Source: Pyxidicoccus caerfyrddinensis (GTDB lineage: Bacteria; Myxococcota; Myxococcia; Myxococcales; Myxococcaceae). Taken from it: 64,000 nucleotides of DNA. The stretch lies in the NCBI RefSeq assembly GCF_010894405.1, contig NZ_JAAIYA010000030.1:1-64000 (forward strand), in the 5' to 3' direction. Under the pieces are notes generated by a model. It had not been told where the DNA came from. It worked only from the letters and a program-made list of their open reading frames with translations, and ran no database searches. Below, piece by piece: positions 36,117-47,264 of the stretch; the first letter of the stretch is position 1, and every line of letters starts with the position of its first letter. The translations under genes were made by a program, and so were the position numbers.

Positions 36117-36662
36117 CTAGGCGGTGCGACTGACAGCGCCGGTGCCGCTTGGCGCCAGGCCCTGCACGAACTGGTCGGCCAGCGCGCGGTGCTTGCTGTC
36201 GTCCATGCGCTCGTTGATGAGCTTGCCGGCCACCTCAATGGACAGGTCCACCGCCATGGCGCGGACCTCGGCGATGGCCTTCGTCTTCTGCTCCTCGATC
36301 TCGCGGCGGGCGCTGAGCTTCAGCTCCTCGGCCTCCTTGCGGCTCTTGGCCATCAGCTCCTCGCGGAACTTCTCCATCTCCGCCTGGATGCGGCGGGTGT
36401 CCTCGGCGGCCTGGCGGCGGGCCTCGGCGATGGCAGTCTTCTGGTCGGCGAGCAGCTTCTCCGCCTCGGCGCGCTCACGCTTGGCGCTCTCGACGGCGTT
36501 GGCAATCTGCTTCTCGCGCTCCTGCACCAGCTGCAGGATGGGCCCCCACGCCTTCCAGCGCAGGACGAAGAAGACGATGACGAAGGTGACCAGGGTCCAG
36601 AAGATGAGGCCCGGTTGGACCGACACGAAGCTGCTGGCGGCGAGGACAGGGGGCAGGAGCAT
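36117..36662 (-). CDS. atpF: ATP synthase Fo subunit b
   Basis: A 181-residue protein. One N-terminal transmembrane helix (PGLIFWTLVTFVIVFFVLRW) is followed by a long charged coiled coil from about residue 45 (REKQIANAVESAKRERAEAE ...). The b-subunit dimer forms the peripheral stalk holding the F1 head against the a subunit. ATG 36662 gives the normal length; a longer frame to 36731 has no family support. It is encoded after atpE and before ychF. No delta, alpha, gamma, beta or epsilon gene follows. Confidence 0.93.
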   Translation of the reverse strand: MLLPPVLAASSFVSVQPGLIFWTLVTFVIVFFVLRWKAWGPILQLVQEREKQIANAVESAKRERAEAEKLLADQKTAIAEARRQAAEDTRRIQAEMEKFREELMAKSRKEAEELKLSARREIEEQKTKAIAEVRAMAVDLSIEVAGKLINERMDDSKHRALADQFVQGLAPSGTGAVSRTA

Positions 36663-36791
36663 GACGGGTGTCCGGCGTGAGGGAGGGAGGGTTCGAAATC
36701 GACGGTGACTGCGACCGGCGAAAGTCGGCACCCGCGATGGACACCCGCGGGTACCGACTCGAGTCCGGTGAAGCTTCGGACTGCGCTCGCC

Positions 36792-37025
36792 TTAGGAGGC
36801 CTTGGTGGCGAGCAGGATGCAGACGACCAGCGCGAACAGCGTGGCGCCTTCGATGAGGGCCGCGGCGATGATCATGGTGGTGCGGATGTCACCACCGGCG
36901 GCCGGCTGACGGCCCGTGGCGTCCATGGCGGCGGCGGCGAGCTTACCGATGCCGAGGCCGGCACCGATGATGGAGAGGCCAGCGCCGATACCGGCGGAGA
37001 GGAAGGCGAGAGCGAGGTTCGTCAT
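36792..37025 (-). CDS. atpE: ATP synthase Fo subunit c
   Basis: A 77-residue hairpin of two transmembrane helices. Helix 1 has GIGAGLSIIGAGLGIG, the loop has GRQP, and helix 2 has AAALIEGATLFALVV with the ion-carrying Glu. The residue after that Glu is Gly rather than the Ser of Na+-binding c subunits, so proton coupling is likely. It forms the rotor ring. A hairpin and 138 nt of non-coding sequence precede it, which may help raise its expression relative to atpB. Confidence 0.96.
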   Translation of the reverse strand: MTNLALAFLSAGIGAGLSIIGAGLGIGKLAAAAMDATGRQPAAGGDIRTTMIIAAALIEGATLFALVVCILLATKAS

Positions 37026-37128
37026 GGAAGCACTTCTTCTTTCGTAGGTGATGACCCGCTTGTGGGGGGGTCGGTTTCATCCCTTTGGGACTACCTCCAG
37101 CGGCCTTTCGAACCGCCGGGTCTTCAAC

Positions 37129-37156
37129 GCGGGGCGCCTGAGACCGCGCGCCCCGC
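37129..37156 (-). terminator. Intergenic hairpin between atpB and atpE
   Basis: GCGGGGCGC pairs with GCGCCCCGC (9 bp perfect, 10-nt loop) just after the atpB stop, inside the operon. It could be a partial terminator, or a processing or stability element setting atpE mRNA level. Confidence 0.65.
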
Positions 37157-37163
37157 CAACTCG

Positions 37164-38249
37164 TCAGTGGTGGGCGCGGCCGTGGTCGTGGCTGGCGCCA
37201 CCCTCGTGGTGGCCCTCGTGGCCGTGGTCATCGTGCGCGTGGTGGCCCATGGCGACACCCATGCCGATGAACAGCGCGGACAGCATCGTGAAGACGTACG
37301 CCTGCACGAAGGCCACGAACAGCTCCAGCAGGTAGATGGCGAACGCGAAGGGCACGCTCACCGCGGCAACCCCGGGGTGGCCGAGGATGAAGATGAGGCC
37401 CAGGAGGAAGAAGAGGACGACGTGGCCCGCCAGCATGTTGGCGAACAGACGCATCGTGAGGGCGAAGGGCTTGGTGAACAGGCCCAGGATTTCCACCGGA
37501 ATCATGATGGGCCACAGCCACGGGGCCACGCCGCCGGTCAGGTGCTTGAGGTAGCCGCCGATGCCCGCCGCGCGGATGCTGGCCGCCTGGGTGACGATGA
37601 AGGTGCACAACGCCAGGGCCAGCGTGACGGCGATGTTGCCGGTGGCCGTGGACATCCAGGGCACCAGGCCCAGCAGGTTCATGAAGAGGATGAAGAAGAA
37701 CGCCGTCAGGAGGTACGGGACGTAGCGCGGGCCCTCCTCCTTGCCGATGTTCTTGATGGCCAGCTCGTCGCGCACGAAGAGCACCAGCATCTCGATGAGG
37801 TTGGCGCCCGTGCCGCGCGGCACCAGCTTCGTCTTGTCGCGGTTGCTCCAGACGAGCATGGTGATGAGCAGCAGGGCCGCCGACGCGAACATGAACACCG
37901 TGTGCTTGGTGAGGGACAGGTCCAGGCAGCCCTCCATGAGGCCCGGCATCACCTCGCCGTGGTCCGTCATCTTCGGCGTGCACGCGCCGTCGTGGAACGG
38001 GATGAGGAGGGTGGGCAGCGTCCCCAGGTGGATGGGCTTGCCCAGGGGGACTTCCAGCTCCATCTCCCGCGAGTCGGTGACGTGGTGGAGGATGTACCCC
38101 GGCACGTCTTCACCGTGCTCACCGGCAGCCGCGGCACCGTGCTCACCCGCGGCGGCGCCGTGCTCTCCAGCGGCGGCCTCACCGTGCTCCGGAGAGGCCC
38201 ACGCCACGGCCGCGAACAGACTGGCGATCAGCACCATTGCCTTGCGCAT
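37164..38249 (-). CDS. atpB: ATP synthase Fo subunit a with signal peptide and His-rich ends
   Basis: A 361-residue protein, longer than most a subunits. It has an N-terminal signal-like segment (MRKAMVLIASLFAAVAWAS) and then repeats of GEHGAAA. The core has the membrane helices and FALTMRLFANMLAGH, whose Arg is the essential half-channel residue (E. coli Arg210). The C-terminus is strikingly His-rich (HHAHDDHGHEGHHEGG...). It conducts protons against the c ring. ATG 38249 overlaps the upstream stop as TGATG, indicating coupled translation; a GTG one codon earlier is also possible. The His/Glu/Asp tails could bind metal or buffer protons. Confidence 0.94.
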   Translation of the reverse strand: MRKAMVLIASLFAAVAWASPEHGEAAAGEHGAAAGEHGAAAAGEHGEDVPGYILHHVTDSREMELEVPLGKPIHLGTLPTLLIPFHDGACTPKMTDHGEVMPGLMEGCLDLSLTKHTVFMFASAALLLITMLVWSNRDKTKLVPRGTGANLIEMLVLFVRDELAIKNIGKEEGPRYVPYLLTAFFFILFMNLLGLVPWMSTATGNIAVTLALALCTFIVTQAASIRAAGIGGYLKHLTGGVAPWLWPIMIPVEILGLFTKPFALTMRLFANMLAGHVVLFFLLGLIFILGHPGVAAVSVPFAFAIYLLELFVAFVQAYVFTMLSALFIGMGVAMGHHAHDDHGHEGHHEGGASHDHGRAHH

Positions 38250-38653
38250 CACTCGTCTCCGCCCGCCGCGCTCTTGGACGCGGCTATCACGTAGCTCACT
38301 TCAATCAACTGCAGCGCGAAGTAGACGCCGAAGAAACCGGCGACGAATGGCAACGCAGCCATTCCGCGCGACATCACGCCCAGCAACCCCGCCAGCACAC
38401 TCACCGCCCTGAGGCCGAACACCACACCCACCACCTTCAGCGCGGCGTTGAGGTCGTGCCGCAACGCCCGCCGATTCAGCCCCAGCGCCACCGCTCCGCT
38501 GAGCGCCGCCAGCCCCACACCCCACAGCGCGGCGACCTTGTCCTCCACCAGCTTCGGCAGCAGCGCGGCGATTGCCACGCCCACCACCGCCACGCCCGCC
38601 TCCAGCCCCGCGTGCGCCCCGAAGGAGTCCTTCTTCGCGCCCTTCCCCGTCAC
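38249..38653 (-). CDS. atpI: ATP synthase subunit I-like membrane protein
   Basis: A 134-residue protein with four predicted membrane helices: LEAGVAVVGVAIAALL, LWGVGLAALSGAVALGL, ALKVVGVVFGLRAVSVLAGL and FVAGFFGVYFALQLIEV. Size, topology and position before atpB match AtpI-type proteins that assist c-ring assembly. GTG 38653 overlaps the atpZ stop as GTGA, a tight coupling. Sequence similarity to AtpI is weak by eye, so the assignment rests mainly on context. Confidence 0.76.
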   Translation of the reverse strand: MTGKGAKKDSFGAHAGLEAGVAVVGVAIAALLPKLVEDKVAALWGVGLAALSGAVALGLNRRALRHDLNAALKVVGVVFGLRAVSVLAGLLGVMSRGMAALPFVAGFFGVYFALQLIEVSYVIAASKSAAGGDE

Positions 38654-38919
38654 TTCCGCTTCCCCAGTCGGGCCATCTCCCGGAGGAATCCGTAGAAGCC
38701 CACGCAAATCCCCAACAGGCTCAGTCCCACCAGCAGCCACGGCCCCGTCCCCAGCCACTTGTCCAGCCAGTAGCCACCCAGCACACCCACCACCGCGCCA
38801 CCCGTCAGCTTCCACACCGCCGCGAGGTAGGGCTCCGCGGCCCTCATCTGGCGCGCCGTCTCGCCCAGCTCGCCGCCGTCCGAGGCCGGCTTGTCTTCCC
38901 GGGGTTCCTTCTCCGCCAT
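38650..38919 (-). CDS. atpZ: AtpZ/AtpI-type small Fo accessory protein
   Basis: An 89-residue protein with a charged N-terminus (MAEKEPREDKPASDGGELGE), two helices (LTGGAVVGVLGGYWLDKWLG and LVGLSLLGICVGFYGFL) and a basic end. The GGYWLDKWLGTGPW block is typical of AtpZ/F0F1 ATPase assembly or Mg-uptake proteins. It is the first gene of the operon, which continues with 4-nt overlaps into atpI and atpB. Confidence 0.78.
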   Translation of the reverse strand: MAEKEPREDKPASDGGELGETARQMRAAEPYLAAVWKLTGGAVVGVLGGYWLDKWLGTGPWLLVGLSLLGICVGFYGFLREMARLGKRK

Positions 38920-39352
38920 TCGACGCCTCCCCAAACCCCGGGAAAACCTCGGGTTTCCTGCGCCACCCGACCCCATCCCCAGCACGCGCGGGCGCCGCTT
39001 AGCACCGAATGAGCGGCACACGCAACCGCTACCATCCAGCCCTGGACACCGGCCCCCAGCGGCGATTGCGGCATCCGGAAGCTGCGCTATCGCGATCTGC
39101 CCGAGCAGGGGAGAAAACCCTCGCTCCCCGCCTGGCGCGCCGGGTGGCGCTCAGGCTGGAAGCGCCCCGCCTCCTGTCCGCCTTCCAGTCCTGGCGGAGT
39201 CCTGGGGGCTCCCATCAAGCAGGGCGGAGGGGCAGGCCGCTCCGTCCCCCTGGCAGCCGGGGCGCCAGCGCTCGCCCCACCGCTCCTCGTCTCCCGGGGG
39301 CGGGCGTCGCCAGCTTGCTCTGGCAAATCCCATTCGCATCTCGGAGGACTCC
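38920..39352. other. 433-bp divergent intergenic region
   Basis: Lies between atpZ (minus) and the YbhB-like gene (plus). It must hold the promoters of both. No convincing small ORF, RNA gene or strong dyad was recognised; the open frames have atypical composition. A strong CGGAGG ribosome binding site for the plus gene is at the right end. Confidence 0.6.
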
Positions 39353-39874
39353 ATGCCGAAGCCCCTCGCGCTCACGTCCCCCCGCTTCAAGGACGGAGAC
39401 CTCATCCCCATCGCCTACACGGGCGAGGGCGATGACCTCTCCCCACCCCTGCAGTGGTCGAACCCGCCGGCCGGGACGAAGAGCCTGGCGCTCATCGTGG
39501 AGGACCCGGACGCGCCGGACCCGCGCAACCCCCAGATGACCTGGTCCCACTGGGTCCTCTACAACATCCCTCCCGGCACGCAGGCCCTGCCCGAGGGCGC
39601 CACCCCGGACGTGCTCCCCGCGGGCGCGCGCCAGGGGCTGAACGACTGGAAGCGCCAGGGCTACGGCGGCCCCATGCCGCCGGTGGGCCGCCACCGCTAC
39701 TACTTCCGGATGTACGCGCTGGACACCGTGCTGCCGGATTTGGGCCGGCCCACGCGCCTGGACCTGCTGGACGCCATGGATGGCCACATCCTCGGCGAGG
39801 CGGAGCTCATCGGCCTGTACCAGAAGGTCCACCACCGCAGCGCCGAGTACGACGCGGGCGGCGCGCCTCGCTGA
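39353..39874 (+). CDS. YbhB/YbcL-type Raf-kinase-inhibitor-like (PEBP) protein
   Basis: A 173-residue PEBP-fold protein. Conserved ligand-pocket motifs appear in order: YTGEGDDLSPPLQWSNPPAG, LALIVEDPDAPDP, MTWSHWVLYNIPP, GYGGPMPPVGRHRYYFRMYA. The first two carry the Asp and Pro residues of the phosphate/phosphatidylethanolamine pocket. Bacterial members are of uncertain role. CGGAGG at the correct distance supports the ATG. It is monocistronic, with a strong terminator downstream. Confidence 0.95.
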   Translation: MPKPLALTSPRFKDGDLIPIAYTGEGDDLSPPLQWSNPPAGTKSLALIVEDPDAPDPRNPQMTWSHWVLYNIPPGTQALPEGATPDVLPAGARQGLNDWKRQGYGGPMPPVGRHRYYFRMYALDTVLPDLGRPTRLDLLDAMDGHILGEAELIGLYQKVHHRSAEYDAGGAPR

Positions 39875-39897
39875 GCACGCGACGGGCCCCGGCCCTC

Positions 39898-39924
39898 GCG
39901 CCCCGTCCCGCGCTGACGGGGCGC
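39898..39924 (+). terminator. Terminator after YbhB-like gene
   Basis: GCGCCCCGTC-CCGCGCT-GACGGGGCGC is a perfect 10-bp stem 24 nt past the stop. A smaller ACGGC-CCC-GCCGT hairpin follows at about 39948-39960. Confidence 0.85.
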
Positions 39925-40066
39925 GTCGGCCGTTCGCCTGACACGGGACGGCCCCGCCGTTCTAGGGGAAAGCCCTGAGGCGCGGCCCTTTGCTGTGGGC
40001 TGGTGGGCGAAGTGAGGGGGTCACCCCTACCCCCCGGCTTGAAAGCAGTGGAAGAGTTGGGGGGCC

Positions 40067-42712
<2,646 letters not shown>

Positions 42713-42714
42713 AA

Positions 42715-44496
42715 CTACGGGTGGTGCACCAGCGCCCAGGCCACGCCGAGCCCCAGCGCGCACGCCCCCGCGAAGATGCCCGCGGCGAGCAGGGCGCGGC
42801 GGCCCCGTGACGGAGGCACCGTCGCGGCCTCGCCTTCTCCGGTGATGGCGCGGACCAGCTCCAGCCGCCGCGCCTCCACCGACGCCGAGTCCAGCGACTG
42901 GGAGATGTCCACGCCGAAGCCCACCTGCGTCTCGCGCGGCGCGCGGCGTGGCGCGGACTTCGCCCGGGGGGTCATCACCGGCGTCACCGTGTCCTCCCTA
43001 CCGGGGAACATGGGAACGGGCCGGGCACCGCTGGCCCGCGCGGCCTCGGCCTGTTCAATCGCCACGAGGACCTTCGACGCCTCCAGGGCCTCGGTGGCGG
43101 CGGCGTCCGGCACGCGCTTGCCGGGAACGGGCACCTTCGACGCCTCCAGCGCTTCGGTGACGGCGTCCGGCACGCGCCCGTCGGGCCCCGGTAGCTTCGA
43201 CGCTTCCAGGGCCTGGGTGACGACGGCGTCCTCCGCTCGCGGCCCCACTCCGTACAGCGCCGTCACGCCGGCCGTGCCTCGCGGCGCGCCATGCGCTTCC
43301 GGGGCGCCGGCACCGCCACGCTCCGCGATTGAAGCACCGTGCGCTGTCGAAGCGTCGGCTCCGGCTGAAGCGTCCGGGCTCTCGGCGTCGGCGCGCTCCT
43401 GCGGTACGAAGTCCTCGGGCGTGTCGATGCCGCTGTGCTCGAAGGCGAGCGCGTTGGGCGGGGTGAGCACGGCGACGCTCACCTCGCGCTCGGTGCGCTT
43501 GCGGGACGCGTCCTCGCGCAGCAGCTCGCTGAGCGCGTTCTCCTCCGCCACCTTCTCGCGCGGGAAGGCGCTCTCCATGAGGCGCGCGACGTCCGCGTCG
43601 CCCACGTTCGGGGTCAGCTTCACCTTGATGCGCGCCAATTCCTCGCCCAGCGCCACCGCGTCCGGGAAGCGGTGCTCCGGCTCGGACGCGAGCGCGCGCA
43701 TCAGCAGCGCGTCCAGGCTCGCCGGCACGCCCTGGCGGATGCGCCCCGCGGGCTCCCACGTCGGATACGCCGCGCGCCGCCAGCGCTCCACCGGGTCTCC
43801 ACGCTGCGCCAGCGGCTTCCAGGCCACCAGCTCCCACAAGAGCGCGCCCGCCGCGTACACGTCCGCGCGCCGGTCCACGAAGCGCTTCCGCGCCTGCTCC
43901 GGCGACATGTACGTCAGGTTGCCAATCACCACCCGCGGCGCCGTCTGCTGCTCCTTCAGCGTGGACTGCGCCGCGCCGAAGTCGATGATCTTCACCTCGC
44001 CCGCGTAGCTGAGGCACACGTTGGCGGGGGACAAATCCCGGTGCACCAGGTGCAGCGGGTGGCCCTCCTCGTCCTTCGCGTCGTGCGCGTACGCGAGCCC
44101 CTCGCACAGTCGCTGTCCCAGGTGCAGGAGGATGCCCAGCGGGATGGTCCTGCCGAGCTGCCGCAGCCGGTACGCGAGCCGGCTCAGCGTCTTGCCCTGC
44201 ACGTACTCCATGGACAGGTAGAGCTCCCCCTCCACCTCGCCCATGGCGTAGACGCGAGCGATGTTCGGGTGCGCGAGCCGCACCATCACCCGGGCCTCGT
44301 CGCGGAAGCGGCCGACGAAGCGCGGGTCCGCCATGAGCTGCGGGAGGACCTTCTTCACCACGACGGCGCGGCGCTGCGGCTCCTCACGCGCGAGGAACAC
44401 CTCACCCATGCCCCCGGCGCCAATGCGGCGCACGAGGGTATAGGGACCGAAGCGAACGGGGCCCGCCAGGGGCTCCGGCTCAACCGGTCTTGCCAA
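42715..44496 (-). CDS. Membrane-anchored Ser/Thr protein kinase (PknB/Hanks type)
   Basis: About 593 residues. The kinase domain covers about residues 16-290: Gly loop IGAGGMGEVFLA, VVVKKVLPQL (ATP Lys), HLVHRDLSPANVCLS (catalytic loop with Ser in place of the usual Lys, as in many myxobacterial kinases), IDFGAAQ, and GNLTYMSPEQ. A disordered region with three TEALEASK repeats follows, then a C-terminal helix (RALLAAGIFAGACALGLGVA), so the kinase domain is cytosolic. The best start is TTG 44496, which overlaps the end of hemL by 17 nt; no ATG or GTG fits before the Gly loop. Targets are unknown. Confidence 0.9.
   Translation of the reverse strand: MARPVEPEPLAGPVRFGPYTLVRRIGAGGMGEVFLAREEPQRRAVVVKKVLPQLMADPRFVGRFRDEARVMVRLAHPNIARVYAMGEVEGELYLSMEYVQGKTLSRLAYRLRQLGRTIPLGILLHLGQRLCEGLAYAHDAKDEEGHPLHLVHRDLSPANVCLSYAGEVKIIDFGAAQSTLKEQQTAPRVVIGNLTYMSPEQARKRFVDRRADVYAAGALLWELVAWKPLAQRGDPVERWRRAAYPTWEPAGRIRQGVPASLDALLMRALASEPEHRFPDAVALGEELARIKVKLTPNVGDADVARLMESAFPREKVAEENALSELLREDASRKRTEREVSVAVLTPPNALAFEHSGIDTPEDFVPQERADAESPDASAGADASTAHGASIAERGGAGAPEAHGAPRGTAGVTALYGVGPRAEDAVVTQALEASKLPGPDGRVPDAVTEALEASKVPVPGKRVPDAAATEALEASKVLVAIEQAEAARASGARPVPMFPGREDTVTPVMTPRAKSAPRRAPRETQVGFGVDISQSLDSASVEARRLELVRAITGEGEAATVPPSRGRRALLAAGIFAGACALGLGVAWALVHHP
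43070..43230. repeat. Three imperfect 60-63-bp repeats in the kinase gene
   Basis: Units begin near 43070, 43133 and 43193 and encode TEALEASKVPVPGKRVPDA-type peptides in the juxtamembrane linker. The periods of 63 and 60 bp keep the frame. Confidence 0.8.
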
Positions 44497-45775
44497 GCGA
44501 GCGGAAGGCCTTTCTCGCCGCCGCGAGCACGTGCGCCACTTCGGGCTCGCCAATGGCCAGCGAAACGAACGCCGCCTCGAACTGGCTCGGCGGCAGGTAG
44601 ACACCCTCGTTCAGCATGGCGTGGAAGAAGCGCCCGAAGCGCGCCGTGTCCGCCTTCTTCGCGGTGGGGTAGTCGTAGACGGCCTCGCTCGTGAAGAACA
44701 CGGTGAGCATGCTGCCCACGCGGTTGATGGTGACGGGCACCTCCGCGGCCTTCGCCTCGGCGGCGAGCCCTTCCGCCAGCATGCGGCTCACCTCTTCCAG
44801 CCGCTTGTACGTGCCGGGCGCCGCGAGCGCCTTGAGGCACGCCATGCCCGCGGCCACCGCCACCGGGTTCCCCGACAGCGTGCCGGACTGGTACACCGGC
44901 CCCGCCGGCGCCACCTTCGACATGATGTCCGCCCGGCCGCCGTACGCGCCCAGCGGCATGCCACCGCCAATCACCTTGGCCATGGTGGTCAGGTCCGGCT
45001 TCAGCCCGTACAGCTCCTGCGCGCCACCGCGCGCCAGCCGGAAGCCCGTCATCACCTCGTCCATGACGAACAGCACGCCGTGCTTCTGGCAGAGCGCCTG
45101 GAGCCCCTCGAGGTAGCCCGGCTTCGGCACCAGCACGCCCATGTTGCCCACCACCGGCTCGATGATGGCGCAGGCGATGTCCTTGCCCTTCTCCGCGAAG
45201 AGGCGCTCCACCGCACCCAGGTCGTTGAAGGGCGCGGTGAGGGTCAGCTTCGCGAGCGCCTGCGGCACGCCCGGCGAGTCCGGCAGGCCCAGCGTCTCCA
45301 CGCCGCTGCCCGCCTTCACGAGGAACGGGTCACCCGCGCCGTGGAAGCAGCCCTCGAACTTGAGGATGAACTCGCGGCCGGTGAAGCCGCGCGCGACGCG
45401 AACGGCGGCCACGGTGGCCTCGGTGCCGCTGGAGACCAGGCGCACCATCTCCACCGCCGGCATGGTGGCGCAGATGAGCTCGGCGAACTCGACCTCGGCC
45501 GCGGTGGGCGCGCCGTAGGTGGTGCCGCGCTTCGCCGCGTCGATGATGGCGTCGATGATGGGCGGGTACGCGTGGCCGAGGATGAGCGGACCCCAGCTGC
45601 CGACGAGGTCCACGTAGCGGTTGCCGTCCACGTCCGTGAGCCACGCGCCAGCGCCCTCACGGAAGAAGATGGGGTCACCTCCCACGCCTCGGAAGGCGCG
45701 CACCGGAGAGTTCACCCCACCCGGGATGCGCGCCTGCGCACGGGAGAAGAGGGCCTGACTGTGAGCGTGGTTCAT
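44480..45775 (-). CDS. hemL: Glutamate-1-semialdehyde 2,1-aminomutase
   Basis: A 431-residue PLP enzyme of standard length. RIPGGVNSPVRAFRGVGGDP, DLVGSWGPLILGHAYPP, MVRLVSSGTEATVAAVRVAR, FVMDEVMTGFRLA (Asp near the PLP nitrogen) and TMAKVIGGGMPLGAYGG (Schiff-base Lys) are all characteristic. It isomerises glutamate-1-semialdehyde to 5-aminolevulinate in the C5 haem pathway in the cytosol. ATG 45775 is preferred; ATG 45787 would add MERA. Its 3' end overlaps the kinase gene. The partner hemA is not in the window. Confidence 0.97.
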   Translation of the reverse strand: MNHAHSQALFSRAQARIPGGVNSPVRAFRGVGGDPIFFREGAGAWLTDVDGNRYVDLVGSWGPLILGHAYPPIIDAIIDAAKRGTTYGAPTAAEVEFAELICATMPAVEMVRLVSSGTEATVAAVRVARGFTGREFILKFEGCFHGAGDPFLVKAGSGVETLGLPDSPGVPQALAKLTLTAPFNDLGAVERLFAEKGKDIACAIIEPVVGNMGVLVPKPGYLEGLQALCQKHGVLFVMDEVMTGFRLARGGAQELYGLKPDLTTMAKVIGGGMPLGAYGGRADIMSKVAPAGPVYQSGTLSGNPVAVAAGMACLKALAAPGTYKRLEEVSRMLAEGLAAEAKAAEVPVTINRVGSMLTVFFTSEAVYDYPTAKKADTARFGRFFHAMLNEGVYLPPSQFEAAFVSLAIGEPEVAHVLAAARKAFRSLGKTG

Positions 45776-46274
45776 GGCGCGTTCCATAACACGCGGCGCG
45801 GGCTCGTCTGCCGTCCACCCATGCCCGCTCCCATGCCCACCGCTTCTCCGTTCCGTCAGGGCCCGATTATGGACGCAGCCCTCGGGAACGGAAGAAACAG
45901 GTTTCACCGCAAATCGTCCTAGATTGGATTCTTCCAGCCGGGCTCGGTGAAGGGAGTGCAACGGGCCCATGGAGGAACGCCTGCGGACGTGAACGTGGTG
46001 GGCATCGCGAGCGGTGAGCGCGGCCGCCTGCCTGGTGGCCGGCATGGCGGGCACAGGTCGCGCGTCCCTGACAGGAGTACTCCGAGCAACCTCCCGTCCG
46101 ACCCTGGACAGGTCCTCCGGCCGGAACGTCACTCAGCGGAATGAACATTCCTTCCGCCGGAGTCGGGCCCGGAAACCCGAGCGCTCCCGTACCCTTCCCT
46201 TTACCTTCGTGCCCGCAAACCTCGGCGGGGCCCGGACGTCCGGCGACGGCCTCACCGAGCCGGGAGAGACGCGC
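45776..46274. other. About 500-bp divergent intergenic region
   Basis: Lies between hemL (minus) and the aldo/keto reductase gene (plus). No convincing gene was found; open frames across it have composition unlike the neighbours. A dyad GGAATG-AA-CATTCC at 46138-46151, inside a longer GCGGAA...TTCCGC context, may be a regulator site for the reductase operon. Confidence 0.55.
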
Positions 46275-47249
46275 ATGACGCAGAAGACGATGGAAGCACG
46301 GAAGGCACTCGGCACGAGCGACCTGAAGGTCTCGCCGCTGTGCCTGGGCGGCAACGTGTTCGGCTGGACGTGCGACGAGGCCACCTCGTTCGCGGTGCTC
46401 GATGCCTACGTCGAGGGCGGCGGCAACTTCATCGACACGGCGGACGTGTACTCGCGCTGGGTGCCGGGCAACAAGGGCGGCGAGTCGGAGACGATTCTCG
46501 GGAAGTGGCTGACGGAGCGCGGCGTGCGCAACCGCGTGGTCATCGCGACGAAGGTGGGCGCGCAGGTGGAGAGCGGCGCCGGCCTGGGCAGGGAGCACAT
46601 CCTGCGCGCCGTCGAGGACTCGCTGCGCCGGCTCCGGGTGGACACCATCGACCTGTATTACGCGCACTACGAGGACCCGAAGACGCCGCCCGAGGAGACG
46701 ATGTCCGCGTTCGACTCGCTCGTGCGCGCCGGCAAGGTGCGTGCGCTCGGCGCGAGCAACCACACGCCGCAGCGGCTCACGGAGTCGCTGGAGGCGTCAC
46801 GGCGCGGCAACCTCGCTCGCTACACGGTGCTGCAACCGGAATACAACCTGGCCGCGCGGTCCTCCTACGAGGGAGCACTGCGGGACATCTGCGAGCGCGA
46901 GGGCCTCGCGACGGCCCCCTACTACGGGCTCGCCTCCGGCTTCCTCACCGGCAAGTACCGCAAGGGCCAGCCGACGCCGCCGTCTCCTCGCGCCGCAGGC
47001 GTCCTGAAGAAGTACGACAACGCGCGCGGCTGGGGCGTGCTGGAGGCGATGGACGGCGTGTCCAAGCGCCATGGCGCGACGCTCGCACAGGTGGCGCTCG
47101 CGTGGCTCGGCACCCAGCGCACCGTCGTCTCTCCCATCGCGAGCGCGACGTCCGTCGAGCAGGTGCGGGATTTGCTCCGGGCGTTCAAGTTGAAACTGGA
47201 CGCGGAGGACCTCCGTGCGTTGGACGTTGCGTCCTCACGCGAGCCCTGA
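46275..47249 (+). CDS. Aldo/keto reductase
   Basis: A 324-residue TIM-barrel oxidoreductase. The catalytic tetrad is readable: Asp54 and Tyr59 in FIDTADVYSRW, Lys93 in VVIATKVG, His131 in LYYAHYEDP. The C-terminal half has the NADPH-binding strand (RTVVSPIASATSVEQVRDLL). It resembles YajO/Tas-type reductases that reduce aldehydes and ketones. GGGAGAG precedes the ATG. RraA follows 15 nt later, so the two form an operon. Substrate unknown. Confidence 0.95.
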   Translation: MTQKTMEARKALGTSDLKVSPLCLGGNVFGWTCDEATSFAVLDAYVEGGGNFIDTADVYSRWVPGNKGGESETILGKWLTERGVRNRVVIATKVGAQVESGAGLGREHILRAVEDSLRRLRVDTIDLYYAHYEDPKTPPEETMSAFDSLVRAGKVRALGASNHTPQRLTESLEASRRGNLARYTVLQPEYNLAARSSYEGALRDICEREGLATAPYYGLASGFLTGKYRKGQPTPPSPRAAGVLKKYDNARGWGVLEAMDGVSKRHGATLAQVALAWLGTQRTVVSPIASATSVEQVRDLLRAFKLKLDAEDLRALDVASSREP

Positions 47250-47264
47250 GCAGGCTCGAATGCC

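Noticed and set aside
46014..46274. N-terminal extension of the aldo/keto reductase
   Set aside because: No family support; ATG 46275 has GGGAGAG and gives the normal start of the fold.
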